A stretch of DNA of 64,000 nt from Macrostomum hystrix (Eukaryota; Platyhelminthes; Macrostomidae). A program made the translations under genes and the position numbers. Below are positions 1-11,996 of the stretch, in pieces; the first letter of the stretch is position 1, and every line of letters begins with the position of its first letter. The stretch covers positions 744,001 to 808,000 of the forward strand of contig CATNEN010000005.1 in assembly GCA_950097015.1 (NCBI GenBank), in the 5' to 3' direction. A model generated the notes under the pieces. That model saw only the letters and a program-made list of their open reading frames with translations. It ran no database searches and was not told the DNA's origin.

Positions 1-763
1 TGTTGGCAATGGTGGCAGGGTAGAGACCACAGGCATGGGCCAAAAAGCAAACCTGTCAAACCTGTTGGCAAGGCTGTTGGCTACTTTCTTACCTGGATGG
101 CCAGAGTGCCCTGGAACTTCCTTACACTACATTTTCCCTCAAAAAGTAAAAAAAATATTTTGCTTTCTTATGGCACATACATGTGCAACCTCCCAAATCT
201 TAGCTGGCCGTGCGACTTAGTTTTTGCTCTATTTACAACTTAGTTTGCTCTCATTTGCTCTATTTTTCTCTCCCCTTTTTCCTCTTCTTCAGGCCTTCCT
301 TTTTTGTCCCTTGGTCCCCCTTTGATTGTTTGCACTTGGTTGATTGGTTTTTGCAACTTACCTTGCTTGGCCCTCGTTTCACCAGGCCGGTTCGGCCGGG
401 TGTTGCGCATGTATGTTATGGCATATTAGCTAATTGACAATTCAATGTCTGAAAAGTTAATACAAAACGTTGTTTTCTTTGTATGCCTAGTTAAAAATTT
501 CAAGTTAATAAGTATTAATTAGTTTAAGTATTTATGCCTAGTTAATAAGTATTGTCTCTTAGCTCATGTTAAAATTTTATACATGCCTTGAGTTACTTAA
601 TGTATATGTTTGTACCTTTCTCACTCAATAAGGCAGTTTCTTTATTTCTTTAAGTTATTCCTAAGGTTGCTATGATAAAGTATGCATGCTCTTTAAATTT
701 TAAGTTACATTTTTTATTAAGTTATGTCTGAAAATAAGACAATAGTTGCTTTTTAAATTCCAG
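1..763. other. No gene recognised; upstream flank or intron of OGFOD3
   Basis: I see no coding homology here. The stretch from about 220 to 380 is pyrimidine-rich, and 430-740 is AT-rich with the look of an intron or UTR. It ends in an acceptor-like AAATTCCAG at 755-763, immediately before the first recognised OGFOD3 exon. If that gene has a conventional first exon, it is either here or left of the window. Confidence 0.5.
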
Positions 764-3700
764 GCTCCCACTAACAAAGCAGTCAAATCATCAAAGCCAA
801 AGGGTACCAAGTGTGCCTCTAAGTCTCAGATTAGCAATGTGGCTGATCATGAAAATCACCCTAAAAATCGAAGTCTTCTAGCTGCTCTAGCTGTGGCTAT
901 TCTAGCCACCTCAATGTCTGGTTGTTATTACCAATTTTTTGGTGACTCGAAAGTACAAATTAACAATGGCGAAAATGCAACAGTCTTAGCATCAGCTAAT
1001 GCCACTTTGACTAAACCATTGCTACGTCAGTTTGACTGTTCGCCAAGCTATCTGGCTGAGCTAAGAAGAATTCGACCAGCCTGTCTGCCATCATATTGCG
1101 GTAGATTTGTTCACGACCAGCTTGCTGAACTGTCTGACGTCGCAGGACTGTTGGTTTTAGCCAGGCGTGGCTTCGCCTTTGGCGGCGGATCAGGCGGAGC
1201 AACTATATTAGATTTGCACTCCGGAGCACTGTCATATGGTGACAAGTTTGTTAATGTCTATGCACTGGGTAACGGACATGGTGAGCCAGATGGTCTTCTG
1301 CCAATCATTTTTAGTTTTCATCTTATCTAGTCTTATACTTTCCTTGGCCTGTAAAGTATTCTTTCTTAAGCCGAGTCCTCCACTTTGAATAAGTTGGTAG
1401 ACTGCTAATTGATTAATGGCAGTGACACACGTAGTCACATTGCAATGATGGCAGTAGTCACAATAGGTCAGCTACTATTGCGTCCGGACCACACGATTTC
1501 TTCGCTTTTATCTCGAGGACGCACCATGTTACCTCGGCAACAGAACAAGTGCTTAAGCCCGACGGCCCGCAGTCTCCAAAGCGGTCTTCGACGTCGATGT
1601 TCAGGCGGTGCTGGAAGTTCTTTAGAATCGAGCGAAGCTGAAGCTGAATCTTCGACTCTGCTGAGGTTGAACCGGTCGCTGATCACTGTCCGGTAGCCTC
1701 GCCTCTTGCGCTTGCGCTTACCCGGAAGTAATTGTCACGAAGCTCTTGCCCAATTGCGTCCTCTTCGAGCAGCGCGGCCAGCTCCACTGCCTTGCCCTAG
1801 CGGTCGTCTTGGTGATGCCTGCTGAAGAGCGTCAGCTTCACCTGGCGCTGAGGAGGTTGTTGTGTCAAGTCGTGGCACAGATGCCACTTCGTTATTCAGG
1901 TCCGCTTCCGCCATCAGCGCCGTACAGCCAGTGATGCTTCGCAGAGCCTGGTTTTGCACTGCCTGCAGGCGTGACCAGTGCGTGTCAGTCAGGATCGGCG
2001 CCCAGACCGGGGTGGTGTTCTCCAGCACTGGCCGGCAAATCGCTCTGTAGTTGTCTAACAGCGTCTCCTAATCGCTCCCCTTGCTGTACCCGCAAGGGCG
2101 GAGAACTTTGCAGGGGGCCTGGCTTTTCCTACTGCGACCTGCGTGTGGTTGTTGTCTGTGAGCTTCCGATCCAGCGTGACACCAAGAATCTTGGTGTGTT
2201 GCGAGTGCGGTATGACCTGGCCATTGAATACACTTTTGCGAAACCCGAATCGGCGAAAGAGGGGTATCCCTTTCAGCACGATTTGACAAGAGGGGAAATG
2301 GCTTGTCTGTAGCTAGGGGACGCAAAAAACGGTAGAAGTGTGAAACCGGTATTCAGTAAATTTTTTAAGTTAAAACCGGTGAAAACCGGTAAAAAGTACA
2401 TAAATTGACACATAATTTTCCCCATTTCATAAAAAATTGTACGCTTGTTTCTTAAAGATCGTTATATAATGTTGTAAACAGAATATATTTTAATTAAATA
2501 TACTGCATTTTCATCCTGTTCACTGAGTCAGTCCACAATACCAGCGCATAATCGCCTGCAAAATGCACTTCAATCAACTACTCGAGCCCGAGGAATCTCA
2601 GCTCTTTGACGCATTGCAGTAATTTTCAGTAGTATTGTTATAGGACATCTTCTGGTCGTCTAGCTATAAATTTTTTCGTTTGAATTGAATGATCTAGCTC
2701 GATGTCAGCAACATCAGATTCATGATCGCCAATCAGATGCATCCACTGGATCTGCTCAATGCAAAAGCTCTTGATGACTGGCTTCTTCATGATCCGTCCG
2801 GTTGTTCAGTGAAGGGGCTGCAGAGCCCTCGAAGTTTCGGTGTATCCTTCTTGGACAATGCGCTCTTCGATTCTGGCCTTCAGAGTCTGGCACAGATCTG
2901 ATGTCTGGTCTAGCTCTTGAAGAAGAAGCTTGATATCGCCTCAGCAGTGATCAAAGTCGCTTCTCGGTTGGACAGGGCCTCAACAGCTACTTTCACGGGT
3001 GTCAGGGTATTCACGACTTTTTGAATGAGCGCAAAGTTCTCATCAGTCAGCCTTTCACAATCTGGCAGCTTCAGATGTGTCTTCTGCACACTTGATCTCG
3101 TTCTGATAATCCTCTGAAGCATGTCAGCAAGACTATTCCAGTGTGTCTTGCAATCGAGAAGCAAAGTCAAGGGCTGGTTTGCATTGCAAAGTCATGAATG
3201 TTTGCACATTCTAGCGAGCATGGGCTTCAGCGACAAATCTTCCTGTTGGAAGTAGTCCAGTAGCGTCTTGGATGATTCTGAAATGTCATAGAAAAATCTA
3301 CAATTCATGAGTCGTGACTTTCCCAAATATAATTACGGCTCGTACGGGCGTAGTTGTGACTCGGGAATTCGAAAATGTTGGATGACTGAAATAGTTACGA
3401 GCGTATATAGAGGAAGGCGAAGGAACTCACCAGGTCCTGGAGCGCTGAGTCTGACAATCCTTGATTCGACGTCGCCACCACCTTGACCATGGCGCTTCAG
3501 AAGATTGATGTCATGCTTAACCTTCAGGTGGTTGTGGAGGCCACTTGTTGATCCACCAGCACAAGCAAAGGTCTTTTGGCACAAGTTGCACTTGGCATTT
3601 TGTCCGGGTTTTCCATTGACATCTTCACGTTGAAAATGCTTCAATTGTATTTATTAATATTGAATAAATAGCTCTTGTTCCTGTAACGCTACTGGCATTG

Positions 3701-6700
3701 GAAGATTTAGGAAGTAACAAGAAAGAAGTAATTTCGACTTTATTGATTGTAAATGGTACGGATACTCGTAAAATTAATATATTTATAGCATAATATCAAT
3801 TCGCGATTAATCCCACCGGTAAAAAAGCACTCATCGTTGTAAAACTCCTAAACGGTTCGTTGGCTTCCTGGAAGGTGTACTATCGTGTCACTAAGTCCAC
3901 CGTGCTGCTTTCTTTGTTGCACTCGAAACGCGCCTGCTTGAGCGTTGTGGACGTAAGCCTTGTACTCGTAGATGACGTCGCGTCTTTTGATATAAATCTG
4001 ATATGATTTGAAATATGATTTATATAGGATATAAATCAGCTGCCAGCTTCCTGAAGCTCCTAATCGCAATTGCCCACGTCTGGTGCTCGCTGATCCCGTC
4101 ATCTGCCAGCAGGCCTTCCACGTAACGCTGCGTTCTACCCACCCCTCGGCGCAACGGGCCCTGCAGGATGAGGAGCAAGACGTCCTGTACGGGCTCTCTG
4201 CAGTATGATTCCGCGCTGACAACCAGATGTTGCAAATGCCGTTGTTGCGAATGTACGAGCTATGTTGTTCGTTGCTGATGTTGCATTCGAAAGAATGCAA
4301 AACCTTTTCAGTTGGATTTGCCAGTAGCTCAAAATGCTAGGAATATTTTTTGATCTCGCCTCTGATGAAGGCAGGTAGGACAGATGTGCAATGGCTAATT
4401 AGCATTTTCACTAAAAATTGGCTACATGGTGCGTCGAAAGTACTTAAAATACAATACCGGCCAAGTCTTAGCTGAAGTAATTGCAGAGCTGTTAAACTAA
4501 AAGATAAAGACCGTGCGTTGTTCAACAAATGACAAAGTTTTTCCATTAATTTTTTTACAACACGATTTGTGATTCCTAGAATTTTAAATCGATTGATGCG
4601 TTTAGCGCCGGCATCTGCAACTAAGTATCGGGCGTGACCGGTAATGATCCGACCAGGTAAGCCAGCAGAACGCGCTACAGCACGACTCACTACAGTACGT
4701 ACTACAGCATGGACGGGCTAGACACAGCAGAAAATACTGTCTAGCCTCTTTAAAATGTCACATTTGACTTCAAGAAGAGAAAACAAACGCGGGCAAACAA
4801 TATACTCGTACACCGGACACTTGGTAAACCAATATACACAGGTATACAATGATACCAATATAAAGAACTTTTATTTTAGGCAGTTCGCATCTTGCGAAAG
4901 CAAACACTACAAAAGTTGGCGCAAATAATAATTAAACTATATGAAAATCAATCACGACAATCGATAAAACTTCTCAAAAACACTGCTTGTACTAGGAATA
5001 GCTGCGTGACGTCGTTCGTGTGTAGAACAACTTGCGCGTGCTCAAGTGTGCGAAGAGCGTCTCGTTTTGAGATAAACGAGAGAGCGTACAAAGTGTAGGG
5101 CAGTTTTTCTCAAGGGTGAATCCTAGAATTTCTACAGATATTGTGTTATTTTAGCTTTTTATCTCCAAAACCTCATAAGATTATAGATACGAAAATTGTT
5201 TCTTAAAGATGTTTTACAAGTGTTTTACAAGCACCAGGCTTCAGTTTTTATCACCTGCCCACCAATTTATTTTTTTATCTCGGTGTCTGGACAAAAGCTC
5301 TCGGGATTGGAATGGATGCTAAAAGACAAGGACAAGACAATGCTTGTTTGTTCGGGTGGAACATGTTAAACATTTAAAGTGTAGAGGTTTGGTGTTGCGA
5401 GTCGCAAATGACTAAGAGCTAGGCGGTGGTTCTTTTTTGTTGAGTCTCGTATGTGATCAGAGCGGAATGGAGGGTCTTAAATATTGCGCAATCAGGTGCG
5501 GTGAGGTGCAGTGTATTTATTGTCTTTTTTAGAGCTTTCATAAATTTCTAGAAAGTTATTGTACGGTTAAACAAATTTTATTTAACTATTTTTTATCATT
5601 GTTAGATGTATGCGCATGAGGAGTATGTTTGCAATTTGATATACGGAAGTTTATGATGTAGTGTATGATTATTGCACTCGAGGAAGATGTAGAAAAATGT
5701 CGAAATTTAATGTAGCTCGTACCATATCGGAGACTTTTCTCGAAATAAATGTTTTCGTACTATATATAGAATATTTTAGAAGGTCATTCGAATTTCATAC
5801 CGTATGGAAGTTTCGCGAAAGTCACTACAAAAGTAATGATTTTACAATAAAACAAAACAGAATTGATATGAAGTTATAAGGTACTGGCTGGCAAAATAAA
5901 AAATGCCTGGCTGGAAAATGCCTGCTGACTGCGTATTTATTTATTTGATCGAAGTACGATAGTAACATATCTATAAATGATTGCTGGCAAAAATGATTTA
6001 GCAAGCAAAAAAGAAAGACACGAGAAGAGACGATAAATTTACAAACAATAGCAAAAGGGTCACTTAAACGACAGGAAAAAGAAGCATACTTAATAAATCA
6101 ACTCACTGCGTCACTGCCTTGTCTAATTCGCTGCGTCACTCTCCATTAGCGCGAAGCGTGCAATTATTCGCTTGAATTCAGCTTAAAGTGCATGATGCAG
6201 CGTAAAGTGCAAGCCAAGAGCAAACCGCAGCCGTTTACATCGCTGGCCAAGAGCACCATTGGAGTCTGGACTAGCTGAACGTCATATTCGACTCTTCCAC
6301 ACTTCAAGAAAGAGAAGTGAGAAAGTTAACAGTACAATACGTTGCGTATCGTACATAGCGCTTTTAGCATCACCTACATCGTACATTAGCTTCACCTAAA
6401 AGCATACTCTCAATCACAACAACCAGATAAAATTTCGGGTAAATTTGTAAAGCAACGTATGTAAGATAGATTTAGATAATTAATCCAAATTTCTTTGACA
6501 AATTCAAATAAAATCTAAAAGGCCGACTATGCCGATTCGCCTTCGCGATGATTTGAATTTTAAATAACGCTAAATTAAATGCGGATGAAACTATTAGAGT
6601 ACTAAAATCACACAAAAATATTTTTGTTTTTAAGAAACAAAATTTTTACTCGTTTAATGCGGTCCATTTTCACAGGAGGTCGCGGGTTCGAGCCTACCGA

Positions 6701-7163
6701 CACCGAACGCCGCCTGTACGCCGACGTCGTAAATCGAATTCGCCTAGCCGTAGCCGCCGCATTCAACGTGTCTGATCGCGACTCTCTACATTTAACTAGG
6801 CCGACCTTCTTCTCTAGACTGACCTCAGCAGAAGCCAGAACTCAGCACGATGAATACTGGCACTCACATGTGGATAAAGACACATACGGCAGTTTTCATT
6901 ACACCTCCTTGCTTTATCTGGCCAACTATGCCACAGATTTCACTGGCGGTAGGTTCGCTTTCATCGACACTGACTCCAAAACTAACGAGACAAGTTTAGC
7001 CTTTGTTGAACCAAAGTCCGGGCGAGTATCCGCTTTCACTTCCGGATCTGAGAACACTCATCGGGTTGAGCGTGTAACTGGCGGAGAACGCATTGCGTTA
7101 ACTATTGCCTTCACCTGCGATCCCAGTGCAGCCATTGATCCTGAGAGGATGGGCGGCCGATAA
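764..7163 (+). CDS. OGFOD3: OGFOD3-like 2-oxoglutarate and Fe(II)-dependent oxygenase, membrane anchored (exons 764-1280 and 6676-7163)
   Basis: Two exons are supported: 764-1280 (donor GTGAGC) and 6676-7163 (acceptor TTTTCACAG), joined in phase 1, giving 334 codons plus stop. The N-terminus is basic and is followed by one hydrophobic segment (LLAALAVAILATSMSG), suggesting a type II membrane protein. Exon 1 contains GGATILDLHSGALS, nearly identical to the motif I recall in vertebrate OGFOD3. Exon 2 holds the catalytic double-stranded beta helix: LHLTRPTFFSRL, the HSHVD iron ligands (H-x-D), YGSFHYTSLLYLANY, SGSENTHRV with the distal His, and an Arg in GERIALTIAF expected to bind 2-oxoglutarate. 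The length is close to the ~320 aa of human OGFOD3. No in-frame ATG precedes 764; the first codons read APTNKAVK, so the initiator must come from another exon or a spliced leader. Family membership is secure; the substrate is unknown. Confidence 0.88.
1468..2325 (-). pseudogene. Degenerate non-LTR retrotransposon reverse transcriptase C-terminal fragment
   Basis: Minus-strand frames carry HTKILGVTLDRKLT (about 2150-2215) and then ENTTPVWAPILTDTHW with LQAVQNQALRSITGC (1930-2028). These are the conserved 'LGV.LD..L' and 'A..VW' motifs that follow the RT catalytic core in jockey/RTE-like LINEs. The frames are broken by shifts and stops, and the upstream finger and palm motifs are absent. It lies antisense inside the OGFOD3 intron. 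The clade cannot be named from this fragment. Confidence 0.7.
2620..3645 (-). pseudogene. hAT (ZBED-type) transposase relic
   Basis: At 3644-3480 on the minus strand a BED-type zinc finger is readable: CNLCQKTFAC, then GLHNHLKVKH. Further along the same strand, 3170-2910 reads TLLLDCKTHWNSLADMLQRI and LIQKVVNTLTPVKVAVEALS, typical of the central region of hAT transposases (the 'TRWNS..ML.R' motif). The two blocks are in the right order but in different frames, and the catalytic and C-terminal dimerisation regions are not intact. It lies antisense in the OGFOD3 intron, next to the LINE fragment. I could not define terminal inverted repeats. Confidence 0.7.
3646..6675. other. Rest of OGFOD3 intron; no recognised gene
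   Basis: This is unique-looking, AT-rich intronic DNA. Overlapping minus-strand open frames at 3848-4332 and 4337-4690 resemble nothing I recognise and have no consistent codon bias, so I do not call them. A short direct duplication (GTGTTTTACAA) sits at 5210-5232. The interval ends with a pyrimidine tract and the acceptor of OGFOD3 exon 2. Confidence 0.5.
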
Positions 7164-7338
7164 ATGATCCGAATTACAGTGTCTTTAGGGAAGGAAAGGT
7201 TGAATTTGACACTGGGGAAGATGAAGATGGTTTTGTTATTCTTTCCCTAAAGTTACTGATTGCCCTACTCAAAGTAATACATTCGAAAAAAAACTGTTGT
7301 GTTGCATTGTCTTTTAGTTTCGCAGCTTTTAGAATAGT

Positions 7339-7344
7339 AATAAA
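7339..7344 (+). terminator. Candidate poly(A) signal of OGFOD3
   Basis: A canonical AATAAA lies about 175 bp after the OGFOD3 stop codon and is the first such hexamer on this strand after the gene. Use is inferred from motif and spacing only. Confidence 0.4.
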
Positions 7345-8289
7345 TTCGCTAGTCATTTTTGTGGATACAACTTAACAAACTAACTTGGATTGTTATCGTC
7401 CTAAAGTATTTGTGCCAATTGTGCTAATTTACAAAATACAACTCGAAAATAATGCACTATTACTAAGGAGATACTACGAAAGTGGCTTTATTAGTTACCG
7501 TGAAGAATTCGAAACCTGCTTTCGTATTTCTAAATTTGCAAAAAAATTATTTTAAAATTTATAGATAGATGTATCGCACCGCGATTCGAACTCTCGACCT
7601 TCCAGTCATCAGACGTCTAAAGATGTAGCTGCAAATTTGGGGCTACATCAGTCTCGCCTATTTCCCTTCTTTCATTTCTCTCTGGAAGACTGGAGCAAAC
7701 ACAGGAGGTTAATACTAGGCTTCAGTGAAGAAGTAAGGAGGATAAAAATCGATTAGAGGCAGATCAGACAGCTTCCCCAGGTAACCGGATGTGAGCCACT
7801 TTATAGGCTATGATTAGCCCTATATTCTAGCTATTGCTGTCCATTATGTAGCTCGTACTTATGTATAAATTCGAATGCAAGCTCTCATAGTTAGCGAAAG
7901 AGGACTTTTAAGAACAAACGTAACATATAGGAGTAACATATAACATACATGCTTAACATTATGCATATGTAACTCAATGTGTATTAGCTTTTCCCAGAGA
8001 ATATAACTGGGTAATTTGCACATGTACGAGTAATAGTCGAGATTTAGCTAGCTCTCTGAATAAATCTGAAGGTTATGTTTGTTGAGTAAGACAAACATCG
8101 CTTGACCATTTGTGACCTACGTGTAGGTATAACAGTTCTAGTAAACACAGCATTCCTATCTCGTGTATTGACTTGTGCAACAGAGCTATCCATAATAATT
8201 TCACCGTATCGACTATGTTGATTATGGTATTACACTGTCATTAATTGTTTGCCCACTGTACCGGATCTGTAAGAATTACAGGAGTCTAT
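7345..8289. other. Intergenic, with a tRNA-like SINE fragment near 7570-7640
   Basis: No coding signal. At 7575-7640 the minus strand contains GACTGGAAGGTCGAGAGTTC followed by GAATCGCGG, a box B-like sequence. The same GACTGGAAGGTC context recurs at 49205-49260 and, more diverged, in the 34.6-kb element. It is probably the remnant head of a second tRNA-derived SINE family. The rest is AT-rich and featureless. Confidence 0.4.
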
Positions 8290-8460
8290 TCTGCCTATTT
8301 CCAAGCACACACGCTTAAAAAATTATTCACAGATATGTACATCTGCCCATTCTCATTGTTGCCCTCAAATAGCGTATATTGTACGGCAAGCCCAAATAAG
8401 TGAGGCCTCGCCGTGGATTCGAGCTCAGGGACCATTGGTACGAGACCATTTAGACCAGTC
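8290..8460 (-). mobile_element. Diverged copy of the major tRNA-derived SINE (SINE-A)
   Basis: On the minus strand the order of blocks matches the intact copy at 61902-62275: a tRNA-like head with GAGCTCGAATCC-type box B and GGCGAGGCCTCAC, then the GGGCTTG block, then the GCGTGTGTGC block and the CTGCCCATTT motif region. Many substitutions and deletions make it an old copy. Only family membership is claimed. Confidence 0.55.
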
Positions 8461-8842
8461 TGCATTCAAACGAACTGAAAGCCTTCACTTACGATCCAAA
8501 AATGTATCAGAATTACTTGTGTTTGTATGCATTGAAAGTAGGTAGAAATATCATTATTATTACTATTATTATTATTAGTGAGGTGCGCACGCGGATTGGG
8601 TGCTGATTTTTTTGTTTATTTTATGTTTGAGGCTGAAAAATTCGATTTTTTTAAAAGAAGGCGATAGGAAAACAGTAGCATGCATAAGATTAATTTTAGG
8701 TGAAAAAAATATTTGAAAAAAACGAATTTTTAAAATAAACAAAGGCAATAAAACAAAAAATGAAATATTGAAATTTAAAGAGAAAATTGAAACTGACCGA
8801 AAGAAGAATGGCTATTGTGTTTTCGCATTCTAACTATGGGCC

Positions 8843-9439
8843 TCAGGGCAGTGGCTTTTCATCTATAGCTTTAAGTATGCTTTCTATGAAGTCCACAAAA
8901 CTTTCTGTTAATTCTGTGCTTTCCTGTGTCATTAAATACACAATTTTGTCATCAGCTGTTAGGCTTTCGAAATTTCGAACAGTGCCTGCCACTTTCTCTA
9001 TGAATTTATTTCTAATTGGAACATAAACGGACCAATCGCATCTAAAGAGAATTTGAGTTTCGTTCTCTACCTCGACTCTACATTTTGGGCATGTTCTGTT
9101 TTCATAGGCGATTTTCGGTCTTACAGTGCGCAATGTCTCGCAGGCCAGTTTGTGGTTTCCTAGACGAAATCGGGACATTGTGCGCCTTTGTTCTGGGTTA
9201 GAGATTATTGTTAGGTACTTTTCTCTGGAGAAATCTTTCTTAAATGTGTAATAGAAGTGGCTGAGCTTGGCTGATTTTCCCATCCTCTGAGTCCAGTGCC
9301 TTCGAAACTCTGACTCAAAGTTCTCCCTGTGCGTTTTGATGGACTTTGTTTTTCTAGTCTGTTGACAATTCCGCATTACTTCACTATTCGTTTTTTCCTC
9401 AATGCCAACATGATCGCTGTATTCTGTATCTGCCACCAA
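8843..9439 (-). pseudogene. LINE ORF2 C-terminal fragment (RT-tail zinc-knuckle region)
   Basis: A roughly 198-codon open frame reads FRLGNHKLACETLRT, then CPKCRVEVENETQILFRCDW. This is the C-terminal 'R.G.H.L..E....' plus 'C..C....E.E.H.L..C' pattern found after the RT and endonuclease regions of many invertebrate non-LTR elements. No RT core is present, and the open frame begins at a non-ATG codon, so it is a 5'-truncated insertion, relatively young because it is still open. Its clade, and whether it mobilises the SINEs here, cannot be settled by eye. Confidence 0.65.
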
Positions 9440-9529
9440 TTTCGCGATGATGGAGTCTGGTCGGCTCCGAACTGAGGACCAGTATTGAAGGCTTCTTTTT
9501 TGAATACTATTTAATAGTGGTAGTCTCTA

Positions 9530-10700
9530 TCACGAAATTTCACAACGTCGAAAACAAAAGTTGCTTCCGACTTCACAAGCCCTAAATTTCACAAGGCTTG
9601 TAAAGTTTTTGTGCATGGCTTTTCGACGTGAAAATTAGGTCTTGTGAAAATTAGGTCTTGTGAAAATTAGGTCTTGTGAAATTTAGGGTTTGTGAAATTT
9701 AGGGTTTGTGAAATTTAGGGCTTGTGAAATTTAGGGTTTGTGAAATTTAGGGCTTGTGAAATTTTGGGCTTGTGAAATTTAGGGCTTGTGAAATTTAGGG
9801 CTTGTGAAATTTAGGGCTTGTGAAATTTAGGGCTTGTGAAATTTAGGGCTTGTGAAATTTAGGGCTTGTGAAATTTAGGGCTTATGAAATTTAGGGCTTG
9901 TGAAATTTAGGGCTTGTGAAATTTAGGGCTTGTGAAATTTAGGTCTTGTGAAATTTAGGGCTTGTGAAATTTAGGGCTTGTGAAATTTAGGGCTTGTGAA
10001 AATTAGGGCTTGTGAAATTTTGGGTTTGTGAAATTTAGGGTTTGTGAAATTTAGGGTTTGTGAAATTTAGGGTTTGTGAAATTTAGGGTTTGTGAAATTT
10101 AGGGCTTATGAAATTCTGTGCATGCCTTTTATTCGTTGTGAAATTTAAGGGCTTGTGAAATTTAGGGCTTGTGAAATTTAGGGTTTGTGAAATTTAGGGC
10201 TTGTGAAATTTAGGGCTTGTGAAATTTAGGGTTTGTGAAATTTAGGGCTTGTGAAATTTAGGTCTTGTGAAAATTAGGTCTTGTGAAAATTAGGGCTTGT
10301 GAAATTTAGGGCTTGTGAAATTTAGGGCTTGTGAAATTTAGGGCTTGTGAAATTTAGGGTTTGTGAAAATTAGGTCTTGTGAAAATTAGGGCTTGTGAAA
10401 TTTAGGGCTTGTGAAATTTAGGGCTTGTGAAATTTAGGGTTTGTGAAAATTAGGTCTTGTGAAAATTAGGGCTTGTGAAATTTAGGGCTTGTGAAATTTA
10501 GGGTTTGTGAAAATTAGGTCTTGTGAAAATTAGGGCTTGTGAAATTTAGGGCTTGTGAAAATTAGGGCTTATGAAAGTGTGTGTCTTGCGACGTTGTGAA
10601 ATTTAGGGCTTGTGAAATTTAGGGCTTGTGAACTTTAGGGCTTGTGAAATTTAGGGCTTGTGAAATTTAGGGCTTGTGAAATTTAGGGCTTGTGAAAGCG
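9530..10700 (+). repeat. 16-bp minisatellite (GGGCTTGTGAAATTTA), ~65 copies
   Basis: The unit GGGCTTGTGAAATTTA is repeated head to tail from about 9635 to 10695 with variants GGGTTTG, GGTCTTG and AAATTAGG. One inverted unit lies just left of the array (9571-9600), and a short inverted repeat ACGTCGAAAA / TTTTCGACGT encloses it. Interrupters containing GTGCATG.CTTTT then CG..GTGAAA recur at about 9612 and 10116, with a decayed relative at about 10574. Each unit includes TTTAGGG, but not in telomeric tandem. Confidence 0.95.
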
Positions 10701-10715
10701 ACCCTTTTAAACACC

Positions 10716-11010
10716 CGCTGTCTACTTCACGATAGATCCCAAACCGAATGAATGATTTTTGTGAAAGTGCATCATTTGGATCAACATTTTTAGCCCTTAC
10801 GATGAACCAACTTTCAATGCCGTCCGACGTCAGCATCATCGAGACATTCAGCGATTCTTGTCGAAGACCTGGTGACAACTGACACTTCTCTGTATATGAA
10901 CCTCAATGGCGAACACAAATTGGTTCAATGCGATAATACTCAACAATATCATTGCATGATGAAATTTTGCGAGCAGAAAAAATATGCCGAGATTCGCGCG
11001 ATCGAAAATG
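10716..11010. repeat. Dispersed repeat related to 34395-34570
   Basis: Blocks such as TACTTCACGATAG and CAAACCGAATGA (10727-10755), and further on GATGAAATTTTGCGAGCAGA with ATATGCCGAGATT (10958-10995), recur in the same order and orientation at 34400-34530 inside a PKG intron. The copies are well diverged. No protein is recognisable. Confidence 0.5.
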
Positions 11011-11996
11011 TTCTCCCGCGTTCCGGATTTTCATGGCGATTGGTTGAATATTTTGGGAGATGCAGAGAAAATAAAATGTGGGGATTTAAAATACCCCACT
11101 GTGTTCTTTCTACTGTTTAGACATGACAGATCCCAAATGCTTCCACTCATTCGCTCTCTTATCATCGACCGCCGTTTTTATCTACAAAAAGTACTCAGAC
11201 TCGCGCAAATAAATTCCCAATTATAGCTGGCAGTTGAGCTGCCTCAATTCCATTAACCACGATTATCATCCTGCCATTCTCGTATAGCTCCGTATCGAAG
11301 TGGCAGTCTGCCCGCTCTCTCTTCGTGTCTCTCAGTCTTCGCAGTGAAATAACACACACAGTCAGATAATGGATTATTCATGACCGCTGTGGGTTGAAGC
11401 GAGCGACTCCTAGCGCTATAGTACTTATAACTATATTATCATTGCAAAGACAAACTAGAAGTGAAAATAGAATTTCTCCGTTTTCTAATAAAAAGATCGC
11501 CTTCACTGCAACCAATCCAAAATGGTCTGGGTTGCCACGGTAACTGGAACAGCGTCAAGGCGGCCCATTTTTATGTTTGTGTGCTGTGTGTGTGTGTATG
11601 AAAGGTATTCGTAATTAGGCCTGCAAATTTTCGACATCTAATGAGACTGCCTACCTTTAGCTTCAGTTGCTAGGGGTAAGAGCATCGACTCAAGGTTGCT
11701 TTCAAGACTCGAGAAAACAGCAACTAACACATGATGCGATCATTAAGCTTGGTAGCAACTCGAAGCTGAATAGAACAGCCTTAGTACAAAACTGGTTCTG
11801 TTATTAATGACAGCTGCATCTACCTCTGTCGTGAACAACTGACTGAGAGACGAGAGGAAGATGGGATAGAGGGGAGAAATACAAGTAGATAGGATAGAGG
11901 GGGAGAAAGATACAGAATAGAGGAGGAGAAAGAGACTATAGTGAGGGAAGGAGAAATATATGGGAGGGAGGATGAGAAGTAGACAAATGGGAGGGT
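11011..11996. other. No gene recognised
   Basis: Mixed unique sequence with a short TG microsatellite near 11580-11598. From about 11820 it grades into the GA-rich array that follows. I see no splice-linked exons or protein homology. Confidence 0.5.

Noticed and set aside
3848-4690. Overlapping minus-strand open frames (150 and 117 codons)
   Set aside because: No recognisable motif and several competing frames. Although transposon relics are nearby, nothing ties these frames to one.
9635-10695. Interstitial telomere (TTTAGGG)
   Set aside because: TTTAGGG occurs once per 16-bp unit, not in direct tandem, so it is incidental to the unit.
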